Origin: Azolla caroliniana
Taxonomy: Eukaryota; Polypodiophyta
Assembly (NCBI GenBank): GCA_043228905.1
Contig: JBHGNT010000020.1
Location: 3,782,001 to 3,846,000, forward strand
Direction: 5' to 3'
DNA: 64,000 nt
Shown: positions 10,892-20,986 of the stretch, piece by piece
Layout: each line of letters starts with the position of its first letter
How positions within the stretch are numbered: position 1 is the stretch's first letter
Notes under the pieces: model-generated
Databases searched by the model: none
What the model was told of the DNA's origin: nothing
The model's input: the letters and a program-made list of their open reading frames with translations, nothing else
Position numbers and translations under genes: made by a program

Positions 10892-11200
10892 TTGGAGACA
10901 GCCAACTCGGACGAGAGCGAAAACCGATCGGAGGTAGCCGAGTCGGTTCGGATGTTTGATTCAGACACGCTGAATCAACCGAGGCCCAAGCGGAAGAAAA
11001 GGCAGAAGAAGAAGCGTCAACACCGCAACAACAGAAGAGCTGATGAGGGCCACATGAGCAGACAAGCCGACCGGAAGGGTCGAAGCGCGCGGAGTCGAAC
11101 AGGTCGTGGAGCGCGAGCGAGGCGTGAAGCCAAGAGGAACCGGAGTTGTGATCCCGAAGATCCCGAAGAGCCTCAAGTTGAGCTTGAGGGGGAGTGTTGA
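10892..11200 (+). CDS. Basic ORF between RNase H and the 3' LTR of copia B
   Basis: A 102-codon frame with an acidic start (ANSDESENRSEVAES) and a strongly basic centre and C-terminus (KRKKRQKKKRQHRNNRR, RGARARREAKRNRS). It matches the frame at 3628-3870 in copy A and ends at the polypurine tract. It lies between two purine tracts, an inner one near 10653-10664 and the functional one next to the LTR. No domain is recognised. Preservation in two diverged copies is the only argument for coding. Confidence 0.35.
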   Translation: METANSDESENRSEVAESVRMFDSDTLNQPRPKRKKRQKKKRQHRNNRRADEGHMSRQADRKGRSARSRTGRGARARREAKRNRSCDPEDPEEPQVELEGEC

Positions 11201-11645
11201 GAGACAAGCTCAACATCGGCCGAATCGGTTGAAGAAGCCGAGGACCGAATCGGTTGGGACCGATCGGTTAGGCCGAATGCGTAAACCAGTACGCAGACCG
11301 GTGCGTAGGTAGGGCCGGATTGGTGCGTAAACCAGGAGGCCGTTAGGAAAGATATTCCGTGAGGAATATGTTTGGGAGTTAGTTTAGGAGCTCTTAGTGA
11401 GCATTGAAGTACTGTCAGTACTTCGGTTAGTCCTTCTAGGACTTGTATAAAAGTGTTCATTGAACACACATATGTATAGAGTCGAAAATAGAGTGTTGAA
11501 TATACTTCTCGTGTTCCCTCTCTCTCACTCTCTCTCTCTCTCTCTCTCTCCCGCGTATACTGCGTAAGCTCAAGCTCTCCATTAAACCTGAGCGTTCTTC
11601 CTTCTGTTCGGTCTCCATACTTGCTTCCGCACGTTACTTTTTACA
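11195..11645 (+). repeat. 3' LTR of copia B
   Basis: Starts TGTTGAGAGACAAGC after CTTGAGGGGGAG and ends TTTTTACA, followed by the AAGCC target duplication at 11646-11650. TATAAAAG lies at 11446-11453. It differs from the 5' LTR by several substitutions and a longer CT tract (about 11518-11550). Confidence 0.95.
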
Positions 11646-11997
11646 AAGCCGTGTTCTCCTGGTCATCGGGGTGCATCCGGATCTGGTTGTATCCGCTGAA
11701 TCCGTCTAAAAAACTGTATACCTCATGGCCGGCGATTACATCCAAAACTCCATCCGTAAATGGAAGTGGAAATGCATTAGTTATCGTCGCCGCATTAAAC
11801 TTCCGATAGTCGACGCATACTCTAATTTTGCCGTTTTTCTTTGGTACGACTACTATCGAGCTCATCCATGTAAATTTCTTTACGGGACGGATAAAGCCAA
11901 CCCTCAGTAACTTGTCGATTTCCTCCTTGACTTTGGCGGCGTAGTTCAGATTCATCCGGTACCGTCGTTGTGCTACCGGTTTGGCGTCCTTGCTCAA
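11646..11997 (-). pseudogene. Gypsy reverse transcriptase, proximal half of the split palm
   Basis: Reads KPVAQRRYRMNLNYAAKVKE, then LLRVGFIRPVKKFTWMSSIV, VPKKNGKIRVCVDYRK and HEVYSFLDGFSGYNQIRM, the fingers and first palm motifs of Ty3/gypsy reverse transcriptase. The frame is cut by copia B just after HPDDQENTA; the continuation is at 5741-5918. AAGCC at 11646-11650 is the right copy of the target duplication. Confidence 0.92.
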
Positions 11998-12045
11998 ATG
12001 TATCTAATGTTGATATAGCTGAGGATCGAGCCCTCGCATATCCTC

Positions 12046-12840
12046 TTAGGACCAGGCAAACACGTCCCGAAACTCCTTGAGAAGTGTAATCATCGCCGTT
12101 CTGTTCTCCGTAGTCATTTCCTTGGCTATCTGCACCGGTCTCGCCTCTTCCGTAGTTCCTAGATTTACCTCCTCTAGTTGGGATGCTTTAACCCGTTGTG
12201 ATACGGCCATTTCTCTTTCCAACGCTTCTTGTGCTTGCCGTAGCTCCCGGATTGCCTCTTTATTTGGTTCTTCGACCGCTCCGTCCGGTGGCAGTATGTA
12301 TGGTGATACGGCTTCAGCTACGTCAATTTCGAATAGGGGTACTATCTTCGGATTATCTTGCAAGTATTGATCCACCTCTTTGTCTGCTAATCCATCCATC
12401 ATATTGACACATTCGGCATATAGGGGTGTCAATTCCTTCCCGGTACTCGTCTGTGGTTGTGTCGGTACCCGTACTTTTGCTTTTCCCCGCCGGAAGGTGA
12501 TTATATTCTTCCTCCAATTTTGTTTAATGTGCGCTGTTTTTAGCCACGGCTGTCCCAACAATAGTGGGTACGCTCCTTGTGTCTATAATTGTAGCACTAC
12601 TGCCGAGATGAGAAATGTGTGGCCGCCGATTGTTACTTCCAAATCTCGTATCAAGCCGGTCGGTCGCATTGAGCTTGTATCCGCCATCCGTAGCCAGAAC
12701 GGGCATGGTTCCCACTCTTGGATTCCCAAGGTTGTGCATGTGCGGAGGCTGATCACATTGACGCCGGATCCTCCATCTATTACTATTCCGGGTAACTCCT
12801 TTCCCTTCACGACGGTTGTGATTGCCGGACTGTTTGTGCC
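12046..12840 (-). pseudogene. Gypsy protease and linker to reverse transcriptase
   Basis: At about 12740-12800 the minus strand encodes IVIDGGSGVNVISLRTC, the retropepsin active-site region in the DGGSG form seen in several plant gypsy lineages. MLGQPWLKTAHIKQNWRK and AEAVSPYILPPDGAVEEPNK follow, and the linker ends in LLKEFRDVFAWS just before reverse transcriptase. The piece overlaps the end of the Gag frame at 12524-13915 in another frame, so a shift separates Gag and Pol or the copy has decayed. Confidence 0.8.
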
Positions 12841-13915
12841 GGACTCCTTCCTCCGGATTTGAGAAGAATGTTGGTGCCGGTAGTGTTTCTCCTGCCGTCA
12901 TGCCTGTCTTGAGTCCTTCCGTGAATCTGGGCACTAGTTGCAGGAGCCGTCCTAATGGCAGTGTGATTTGGCACTTTTGCAATGCTTCCCATGTCGCATT
13001 TTCGGTTTGACTGCCGCCGGCGAGCTCTTCGGTGTTCTCCTTTTGCTGCGCATGTTCTGCTACATTTCGCTCATTTGCATTTTTCACCCATTCCGTTGCC
13101 TGCTTCCGGATGGCCTCTTGTGTCTCCCATTCCGTCGTCTTGCCCTTCGATCTTGTGGTAACCTGCTGCAGGTCCACGACTTCGGCGACTACCATGTTTA
13201 CTGCTGGTCGCTTGTCATAGCTCTTTGCCAGACATTGATTACTATAATGTCCTTCTTGCCGGCAATAGTAGCAATATTCTTTCCGGGTATTGCTGGATTT
13301 GGCATTGTTTCCTGTACCCAGTGGAGGACCTGTGGTAACCGCGGGGCTTTGGTCCGGTTGGCTGCTTGAGGCGCCTTTTTCCGGTTCACGTGGATGGCTC
13401 CCTTTTTTGAAATTCCGTTTTTTATTAAAGTTCTTTTTGTTGCGGTACCCTTGACGGGGTTGGCTGTCATATCTCCCATAATCTTCCCGTCGTTGGTGAT
13501 ACCCGGGGGAGTGATCCCGGTTGTAATTCTCGTACCGTCCATTGTAATCTCGGTACCTGTCATATCTCTTGTACCGGTCATAGTTGTCTCGCCAATCGTC
13601 GTACCGGACATCTTGTGCCGGTCGATATCGCTCCTCTCGCCGCCAGCATTCGTCTTCTTTGTCTCGGCTGCTACGTGGCTCGATTTGCCGGACTGGTGGT
13701 GCTTGCCGATTCAATAAGTTATATTCGCACCGGTCCATTGTGTGGCTCGTAGATTGGCAGAGTAAGCAGTGCGTCCGCATGGTGCACTCTAGTGACGAGT
13801 GTCCGGAATTCAAGCAAGTTGTGCATTGGATTGCTTGCCAGAACCGGAGATCCTCATCGATTGGTAACGCTCGTTGGAGGGCTCCCATTGTTAGCCAAGA
13901 GCTCGTTTTCTCCAT
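12841..13915 (-). pseudogene. Gypsy Gag C-terminal region with three zinc knuckles
   Basis: Three CCHC boxes are visible on the minus strand: CTTCLNSGHSSLEC, CLLCQSTSHTMDRC and, after an Arg/Tyr/Asp-rich stretch (RYDRYRDYNGRYENYNRD), CYYCRQEGHYSNQC. Two closely spaced knuckles and a distant third are more than the usual one or two in plant gypsy Gag. The segment between is rich in charged residues, typical of an RNA-binding nucleocapsid. The open frame continues to 12524 but runs out of frame with protease. Confidence 0.8.
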
Positions 13916-13981
13916 TTCTCTAACCCGGTCGATGACCTGGTCGACGGTGCTTGTGCGAAAGTCAATGACCGTGCATACCGT

Positions 13982-14983
13982 TCATAGAGGTTCCCGGAGC
14001 GTGGCTAAGAATATAGCCCGTGTTTCTTCCTCCGGAGGTGCGCGGGTAAGCTGACTGTGCATCCATTGAAACCGGATGACAAACTGCGGAAAGCTCTCCT
14101 CGGGGTCCTGCCGGATGCTATAAAATAGGCCCACCATTTCTCTCTGGTCCACCTCCTTCTGAAAGAAGTGCAAGAATTTATCTTTCAGGTCCGCAAAGGT
14201 GGTGATGGTGCTGGGGTCCTGCGTCCAGTGCCATCTGGCGGCCGGTCCTTCCAATGTCACGCCGAATTCGGCTATCTTAGATCGTTCCTCTTTGGCCGCA
14301 GTTAACCGTTGTGACACATGGTTTGCCTGCCATGTTTGTTGAAACGCGTGAACATGAGCCTTCGCGTCCGGGTCATCCCTATACTTGGAGTACTGGAACG
14401 GCATGTTGTCGTCCGGTGTCGGTACTCGAGCTGGCGGTGTCAGTGGTCTTTCTTGTTGTTCCGTCGGCGTCAGAGGTTTTTGCCAGTCTTCCTTTGGTGT
14501 TGCCGACTCGACTTCCGGTGTCGGAGGTCTTTCTTTGTCTTCTTCCATCTCCGAAGGTTGCTCCGCGTCTAGTGCCGGGGGTTCCCGGTCTGACAACTCT
14601 GGTTCCGGTGTCAATAATGTATCCGACTCCTCGTCCTCCGGTCCTCCTGGGGTTTCGTTACTGCTGCGATAGTTCGTGTGCGCGTTGTAACCCCCTTCCG
14701 AATCCGATTCCAGCGCTGAAAATGCTTCGGATTCGCCGTCTCTTCCGGCCAAGTCCTGGAGAAGGGATTCCGCTTCCCGAAGGCTGCTTAAGTTGCTTCC
14801 TTCGTCCGGGTAGGCGTTTTGTTGCAGACGGAGCGACTCCTCCGCCACTTTCCGGATCACTTTGGAAAATGATCGATCCGATCGGATTTCTTCCACTGCT
14901 TGCTGGAAAGCCTCTCGCCGCCTTCGCCGTTCAGCAAGTCTTCGTGCTCTCTCCGTAACCGGGTCGTCTGTTGGCCTAGTCAT
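13982..14983 (-). pseudogene. Gypsy Gag N-terminal region
   Basis: Starts MTRPTDDPVTERARRLAE at 14983 shortly after the PBS. An acidic, Pro-rich linker (about residues 70-190) precedes the retrotransposon Gag domain: FQQTWQANHVSQRLTAAKE, LEGPAARWHWTQDPSTI, FADLKDKFLHFFQ, SFPQFVIRFQWMHSQL. A stop at 13982 separates it from the zinc-knuckle part; this could be a decay stop. Forms the virus-like particle coat in active elements. Confidence 0.85.
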
Positions 14984-15036
14984 CCATTCTTGTCGTTGTT
15001 CACTGCGATTGTGCAGGAATCGTGGTCGCCAAAAAC

Positions 15037-15426
15037 TGTGTTAATCCTAGGGCCGGACAACAGCCTAACACAGGGTGTCCACTTAAGACACTTCACCAAA
15101 GGATGTTACGGCAAAATGACTTACGACACAACATTTAATTAGACCTTAATCGATTACTTAGCAATACATCATTAACATGTGTAAGATATACAATAAGCAC
15201 AGAACGGTAATCAATACTGAAAGATTAAGGCAATACGTTCTATTAATTATCCGCTTTCAATTACATTGTAACCGGGCCTTTATATAGGTCTCCGGTGCGA
15301 AGTACAAAACGGTGCCAACCGGCACCTTTTCGGGATCGGTCCAGATCCGGATCGGCATACTGATTCCGGTCTGTCCGTCCACATCTTCTCATATATTAAT
15401 ATATATTAAGATTACTAATTACAACA
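15037..15426 (-). repeat. 5' LTR of the gypsy element
   Basis: On the minus strand it starts TGTTGTAATTAG at 15426 and ends GATTAACACA at 15037, giving the near-inverted ends TGTTGT/AACACA, 390 bp. TATATAAAGG (plus positions 15277-15286) is the likely TATA box. The PBS region (TGGCGACC...) follows at about 15032-15025. The boundaries are inferred from one copy only, because the other LTR is outside the window. Confidence 0.7.
15277..15286 (-). promoter_or_regulatory. TATA box of the gypsy 5' LTR
   Basis: TATATAAAGG on the minus strand, about 240 bp before the LTR end and in the right orientation to drive the gypsy Gag-Pol transcript. Confidence 0.6.
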
Positions 15427-16299
15427 GTTCCCGAATAAACTATTCCTTTCACACTCTGGTTTGGACCTCCTTAAGCCTTCTTGCCGGCCAGGTAACACGG
15501 TGTCGTGTCGTTCTCCCTTGGGTACTCGATCGACTCGGATCTATTTATCCCTTGACCCATATCCAATGTTTTGGTTGGTTGGACTTTGTCACTTTTGACT
15601 CTGTCATTTCGGACCCTGGTCGATTTGAGTTCGACCCTTGGACCTCCTACCGATTCAGAGTCGGCATGTATGTTGTCGGCTTGCTCGAGTTCGACTGTTT
15701 GTTAAATCTCTTAGTCGTCCCGGTGGGTCAGTCCTTCTACGACAGTTCTGTCGTCTTCGAAGGAAACCTTTCGACCAACTATTTTCTCCTAGTTCTATTG
15801 AGAGAAGACTACATCACTACTCCGAATCAACTTTTGGTTCTCAAGGTCCCATAGCCTATAGTTGAAGTCCCCATTGGTTCCTTCACCTAGAAATATGCAC
15901 TTTTTTGCATGCATGCCAACTTGGTCCTTTTTTCCCTCAGAATGAATGCATAGACTTCGCATCCGAATATACGAACAGAGCCTGTCATAGGTCGGTTGTT
16001 TGCCTGACCATAGTGCCTGTGGCACTTTGAGCCTGATTGCTTTCGACAATGATAGATTTACCAGGTATACTGTCGTCTGCAATGCCTCGACCCAAAACTC
16101 CAGCTTTAGTCCGGCTTGCTGGAGCATTGTCGTCACCCTCTCTTATATCGTTTGGTTGATCCATTCAGCCACCCCATTCTGCATGGGTGTGTAAGGAACG
16201 ATCTTTTGATGCCGGATCCCTTTATCAAACAAGTACTGTTTGAAGGCTCGGGTGGTGTACTCACCTCCGTTGTCGGATCAGAGTGTCTTTACCTACAAA
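15427..16299 (-). pseudogene. Copia fragment E: integrase, minus strand
   Basis: From about 16290 leftward the minus strand reads SDNGGEYTTRAFKQYLFDKG, then YTPMQNGVAEWINQTI, a stop, and LKLEFWVEALQTTVYLVN ... CIFLGEGTNGDFNYRLWD and SSDVVFSQ. This is the second half of a copia integrase and the region after it. The gypsy element sits at its distal end (15427). The fragment ends abruptly near 16290-16300 against a copia piece of the opposite strand (D). Confidence 0.85.
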
Positions 16300-16359
16300 G
16301 TCGATCGATGATCAACATCAGGATTTATCTCCTCCCTCATCAGTGGAGCCATATCATGG
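16300..16359 (+). pseudogene. Copia D RNase H, left part before insertion of C
   Basis: The plus frame reads DR, a stop, then STSGFISSLISGAISW, matching the usual DRRSTSGY...GAISW block of copia RNase H. It continues in frame at 24041 across element C once the CATGG duplication is counted once. Only 60 bp remain on this side. Confidence 0.8.
16355..16359. other. Target-site duplication of copia C, left copy (CATGG)
   Basis: CATGG precedes the 5' LTR of C and is repeated at 24041-24045 after the 3' LTR. Confidence 0.93.
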
Positions 16360-16709
16360 TGTTGAGATATCAAGCTCAACTAGATTTAGTTAGTTAGTCA
16401 ACACATGTTACTTAGTAGTTACCTAGATAGAATCTAGTTAGTGTGTTGACCTTAAAACCTTAAATAGGATTTTGTACTTGAGTGGGATACATTGTAGTTC
16501 CTTCACTCCCATGTTCATTTAATATAAGACTCACACCTTTGTACCTATATTCTACTCACACATGTCCACCTTTGCACATGAGATGTATGTATACCTCATT
16601 GTGGGTATTTTTGTATTTGATGATGCTTTTTAATATACATTCTCGTTAATCAACCCCCATTCATATTATTGTTCATAAGTGTAAACTTCCTCTCTCTTTC
16701 TTCCTCTCA
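16360..16709 (+). repeat. 5' LTR of copia C, first part
   Basis: Aligns with 23621-23970 of the 3' LTR (shared GTAGTTACCTAGATAGAATC block). Homology breaks after TTCCTCTCA at 16709 and resumes at about 19850 (TCTCACACACATAC), continuing to 19950. The missing piece of alignment is exactly the LINE. Confidence 0.9.
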
Positions 16710-16970
16710 AAGCTCTCTGTAAGTTCACTCTAGCCATCATTTTCTACATTCTATAGCTTGTTGGAAAGCTCTTTCAGAGAGCTTTCTAAAGAATGTTCAT
16801 TTATTGAATTCTGTTACCATGGCGAGAAGTTATGAGCATTTCATCTACAGCCATCTTTGCCCCACGGTTCCTCAAACGCAAGGTAGATTTTGAAGCCCTA
16901 AATCGAGCGAAAGGTACATTCTCTCTCCCTCCCTCTCTGTCTCTCTCTTCCCATAGGGTTTGTCCCTACC

Positions 16971-17818
16971 ATGTCAAACACTTGTAAAGCCGCCGCAAAG
17001 TTCGGGGGTATGATTGATAATGAGCCGAGATCACCAACAAATCTCGATTCCAATGCAATGGATAAAATGCTTATGAGTCACTTGATTTCTCTTCAAGAAA
17101 CCATAAACAAGCAAGGTGAAGAGATTAGGACGTTAATGAAAGAGAATGCTAAGCTCCAAATTGTTGTCATTGAGAATGAAAGTCTTAAGCAAGTGGTTGC
17201 AAAACTTCAAGAAGAGATTCAAGAATGTAAAAGAGCTTTTTTCGAAACAAATGAGCGCCTTAACAAGATTGAGTTAAAGGAAGCATTAAAAGAAGAAAAA
17301 TTGGACACAATGAGGGGGGATGTAAGTGAGATGAAAAATGTATGTACAACGAAGTCATGGGCCGAAGTATGTGGTGGGGATGTGCATGTGATGCATCAAG
17401 AGAAGAATATAGAAGCATAGATGTCCGAGAATTGAAACAACGTGAATGACGATCAAAGAACATTATCGTCCGTGGGATTAAAAAAGAGAGTATGGAAACA
17501 CCCACATCCCTTGGAAAGGCCATTGGTGAATTTTTTAGCATGCATTATGGGATTTCAGATGTGAATGTATATGGGGCACACCGACTTGGGAAACATGGTG
17601 TTACTCGCTCCAGAGAAAGGCCTATTGTATGCACAATGACAGATGATGCAAAGTGGCGGATCATACTCGAAAATAGTTGGGTATACCTCAAAGGTACGCA
17701 ATGCTTTGTGAGTGAAGATCGTACTATCTCACAACAAAATGCTCGTCGTAAAGCATATGAAGAAAGATTGAAAAATAAGGTTAAGGATGTGCCTAAAGAT
17801 GGAAATGTAGGAAAATAG
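16971..17818 (+). pseudogene. LINE ORF1 (coiled coil plus RRM-like and C-terminal parts)
   Basis: The first piece (16971-17420) has a long heptad-rich helix: LISLQETINKQGEEIRTLMK, LQIVVIENESLKQVVAKLQE and onward. After stops near 17420-17440 the second piece reads KNIIVRGIKKESMETP, VNVYGAHRLGKHG, RPIVCTMTDDAKWRIILEN and GTQCFVSEDRTISQQNARRK. This order (coiled coil, RRM-like 'IIVRGI', then 'PI V..F ... I.ED ... AR') matches ORF1 proteins common in animal LINEs more than the zinc-knuckle ORF1 of usual plant L1 elements. Identification is by motif memory only. Confidence 0.7.
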
Positions 17819-17824
17819 GGACAC

Positions 17825-18590
17825 GTGACCTATGAGACTAACCCACGCCTTTTACGACTATGCTTTTGGAATTGCAATGGATACCCATGGAATGCGGGAT
17901 TTGGCATGGAGAAGTTCACCGATGACTTGGATATCACACTTCTTGTTGAAACATGGAAGCATGATACTCAAAGGATTCAAGGTTTAGGAAACTATAATGT
18001 ACACTCTTTGATATGGAAGAAAAATCCAAGACAAAGAAGAGGACAAGGAGGGGTGACATGTTTGATTAAGAATGGAAATAGAGGAATATGTGTCAATCAT
18101 AAAAAATGATGAACATAAATGCTACATATGGCTCAAAATAGAAACACCTAATGATTTGCCCACTTTTGTAGTTGGATGTTACATTCCTCATCAAGATTCT
18201 AACTTTTATGCTTGTTTGGATAAAGATCAACCATTTGGTGACATGAATGCTTGTACAAGAAGTTTCCAACTTGATTCACAAGAATCTTTCATGCCACATA
18301 TCTCAAGGATGCAAGAGGATATGCAAATGTATAGCCGCTCTTCTAGCAATGAAAAAGGTTCGAACCAATTTGAGAAGTTACTCCTACAAATGTGCAATAG
18401 TACCGGATTGCTTATTACAAATGGTATTTCCTTATGGCCCAACACTAATGGTTTTACATGTCGAAAACACAACGGAAATAGTGTGATTGACTATGTGCTA
18501 CTTTCCGAAGGTATTTTGGATCATATACACAAATTCTGACTTGGTGAATGGACACCGGAATCCAATCATAGGCCTTTATGTATTGATCTG
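17825..18590 (+). pseudogene. LINE ORF2 endonuclease domain
   Basis: LRLCFWNCNGYPWN opens the endonuclease/exonuclease/phosphatase fold (the W-N-xN motif), DLDITLLVETWKH gives the catalytic Glu, and after a frameshift near 18105 VVGCYIPHQDSNFY, GLLITNGISLWPNTNGFTC, SVIDYVLLSEG and ESNHRPLCIDL complete it. The final SNHRPL corresponds to the catalytic S-D/N-H motif. It nicks target DNA in active LINEs. Broken by at least one frameshift and a stop at 18539. Confidence 0.85.
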
Positions 18591-18789
18591 AAATGTATGC
18601 ATAGGTTTGATTGTGAGAAGGCTATTGAAGATAATAAACAACCGCACTTGAGCATAAACCTTAAGCGAGTGCCCATGTATTCCAAGATGGTTGAGTCAAA
18701 AAATAGATAAATCATGCATTATGTACAACAATGAGCCACTTGAATGTCTGGAAAGCTTCAAATAGCTTTGCCTTGAAGTTCCTTCAAAT

Positions 18790-19634
18790 AATAGATGGAA
18801 TGAATGTGCTACACGCCGCTTAGAGGCGGGTAAGCGAGCATACTGTGCATTTGAGAACACATGCAATCTTGGAGATATTAAGTGTTGGGTCCTCAAGAAA
18901 TATCTTTCCGACACTTTGGTAACACCGATTCTTCTCTATGGGGTGGAAGGATGGGTGGTAGCATCCCTAAATCTATGTGGAAAGAGTTTGAAAATGTCCA
19001 AAAACATTTTCTTACAAAGTTTCTACAAGTTAAGAAACAAACGCCCTACACCCTCCTCCTTGAGACAGGATCGCTTCCCATTGAGATCATGCCCATGGAA
19101 AGGGTTGTTGAATACATGCTTAAGGTTCAAAAAAGTCCCTCACATCGACTTCCTAGAATTGCATGGGAAGCAAGCAAAAAGATCTAAAAGACACATAAAA
19201 GCAAAATTTTGTGTTCCAGTTGGATGCAAGATATAGAAAAATGGTTTGGTAGATGGGACGCGAGACACTTGCTTCATGATGCATCATTAGATTCCTTTGT
19301 AAATGAGGCCTTTTTGCAACGCCAATGTATCATGACATGGGACAAATGTGGAGGCTCACGCTTCACATTATACTACACATGTTGCACCTAACTACAAAAC
19401 CATATTCTTTGCGGAACGGGGAATCGTACACATCGATACATGTTAGAGCCCATACTGTTATCTACCATTCGAACCATTGCTTCCATGCGACTTAGCTCAC
19501 ATGCATTGCAATGTGAGATAGGGCGTTGGGGCAAAAGTGATGAGAGTGGTCAGTTATGCACACTTTGCCCTAAACAAGTTCGCGAGTCTGAGTATCACAC
19601 TTTGATACAATGCTCTGCCTTTGATCATATTTGA
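18790..19634 (+). pseudogene. LINE ORF2 C-terminal region (thumb and CCHC-like motif)
   Basis: ECATRRLEAGKRAYCAFE, TPILLYGVE and MWKEFENVQKHFLTKFLQVK, then LPIEIMPMERVVEYMLKVQK are the thumb and linker downstream of LINE reverse transcriptase. The end (19440-19634) reads RLSSHALQCEIGRWG, LCTLCPKQVRESEYHTLIQC, a C-x2-C...H...C motif typical of LINE C-termini. Several frame changes and stops interrupt it. Confidence 0.8.
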
Positions 19635-19950
19635 CCATGCTTTCACATCTCTTTGATTGAGCCCAATCCTTGCATGAATTCCTCTCACAACAATAATGTG
19701 CACTCTCGATTGCAACATTCATTGGTAAAGTTCTTGAACATCGAGAGTCACTACTCACTTTCACACGTATCACGTGAAATGTAATATTTTTGGTCTCATA
19801 GGTCATATTTGACCTTCGAAGACGAAAATATAATCTATCTATCTATCTATCTCACACACATACACACACATACCTCATAATCTTTCGTTTATCAACTACT
19901 CACATAATTAGACGTTAATTAACCCTTGCTTAATTACCTAATTATTAACA

Positions 19951-19966
19951 TGGTATCAAAGTGTGT
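19951..19966 (+). promoter_or_regulatory. Primer-binding site of copia C
   Basis: TGGTATCAAAGTGTG follows the 5' LTR, one base away from the usual TGGTATCAGAGC start, consistent with an initiator tRNA-Met primer. Confidence 0.8.
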
Positions 19967-20119
19967 GGTTAAGCACATCCACTAAGCCCACCCGACTCTT
20001 CGTAATTGTGTGTTCGAGATGCCGACGACAAATCCGGTTATCCACTACCATAGTGCCACTATATAGCACGTGTATGTGATCGAAGGAAGAAAAGCCAAAA
20101 GAGAAGACACTAATCAGCA

Positions 20120-20956
20120 TGAAAACTCAAATGGGTAGCTCGCTCCCTAGTGAAAAGCTAGACCAGAGCAATTATTCATCTTGGGAGTACAAGATGAACC
20201 AATACCTAGTCGACCATCTCGTCTATCTTAGCGAGAGAAACCCCTCCTTCATTCTTTGACCTCCAATCAATATTATTGGTCGAAGAGAACCACATCCGAA
20301 CGAAGACCAAGATGTCGGAAGGAAAAATGTTCTTCTCGAATTCAGATGGTGGTTGAGGACGAGGTCAACCCATCTCACGAAGGGAACTCAAACCTTTGAC
20401 AAGAAGACGGAAGTCATCACGGAACCTTCGGAAGAAGGGGGAGCTTCCACGCCAAACAAGGTCGGCAAACGAGACCCGCCAAATGCAATTATTGCAGCAA
20501 AATCGGCCACGTGAAGAGTGTCGGAAGAAAAGAAGTGAGCCGGCTTTGACAAGTTGGCAACTCACAAACTATGCCACCAATTCTGAATACGACGACTATG
20601 GTGTGCTATTCGTAATGAGACATAGAGCAAACTCTATGTCGGACTCCGAGTCCACAAGCACCTCGAACTCAGAAGACATGTGGTTTGTCAACTCCGGCAC
20701 CTCACATCATATGAGATCACACCAAGAATGGTTTCGTGACTTAAGAACGCAAGATCGACCCGGTTACATAGACATGGGAGACAACACCACACATCCCATT
20801 CGGCACATCGGCAATGACGGCCAAAACAAATGCATCAAGAATGTCTTGCACGTGCCCACAATAACAAAAAAAATTGGTCTCGGTCGGCCAAATCGTGGAG
20901 CAAGGCATGCAAGTTCGTTTCAACAACGAAGGATGGTTCATCGAAAAGATGAATGA
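20120..20956 (+). pseudogene. Copia C Gag remnant and protease
   Basis: MKTQMGSSLPSEKLDQSNYS at 20120 is the Gag start. Soon after (about 20215) a large deletion removes most of the Gag core. A knuckle-like CNYCSKIGHVKSVG near 20478-20520 lacks its last Cys. The protease reads MWFVNSGTSHHM: NSG replaces the catalytic DSG. The frame shifts near 20870 and again before 20987. Confidence 0.8.
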
Positions 20957-20986
20957 CTCATTGCTAAGGGATGAAGAGATGGTCGA

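Larger units (their letters stand above)
5919..11645 (+). mobile_element. Ty1/copia retrotransposon B, complete but decayed
   Basis: Two LTRs (447 and 451 bp), a primer-binding site at 6366, Gag-Pol in copia order and a perfect 5-bp target duplication define the full element, 5727 bp. It interrupts the gypsy reverse transcriptase. The LTRs differ at several bases and in a CT tract, so the insertion is not recent. Coding is broken at about 6560, 7603, 8022, 8640, 9313, 9361, 9755 and 10457. Same family and same orientation as element A. Confidence 0.96.
4254..15426 (-). mobile_element. Ty3/gypsy retrotransposon, split by two copia insertions (3' end outside the window)
   Basis: On the minus strand the order is 5' LTR (15037-15426), Gag, protease, reverse transcriptase, RNase H, integrase: the gypsy order, with integrase last. 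Copia B (5919-11645) sits in the middle of the reverse transcriptase and copia A cuts the integrase at 4254. The PBS next to the LTR begins TGGCGACC on the minus strand at about 15032. The integrase C-terminus and 3' LTR lie left of the window. The right flank is 15427-15431 (GTTCC); its partner cannot be seen. Confidence 0.9.
16710..19849 (+). mobile_element. LINE (non-LTR retrotransposon) with the reverse-transcriptase core deleted
   Basis: Inserted in the C 5' LTR with a short direct repeat TCTCA at 16705-16709 and 19850-19854. It has a 5' UTR, ORF1 in two pieces, an AP-endonuclease, and the C-terminal end of ORF2 with a CCHC-like motif. Only about 250 bp separate the endonuclease from the thumb region, so the catalytic reverse transcriptase is missing. 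The 3' end is a run of TATC/ATCT repeats (about 19829-19850) rather than poly(A). Non-functional as it stands. Confidence 0.85.
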
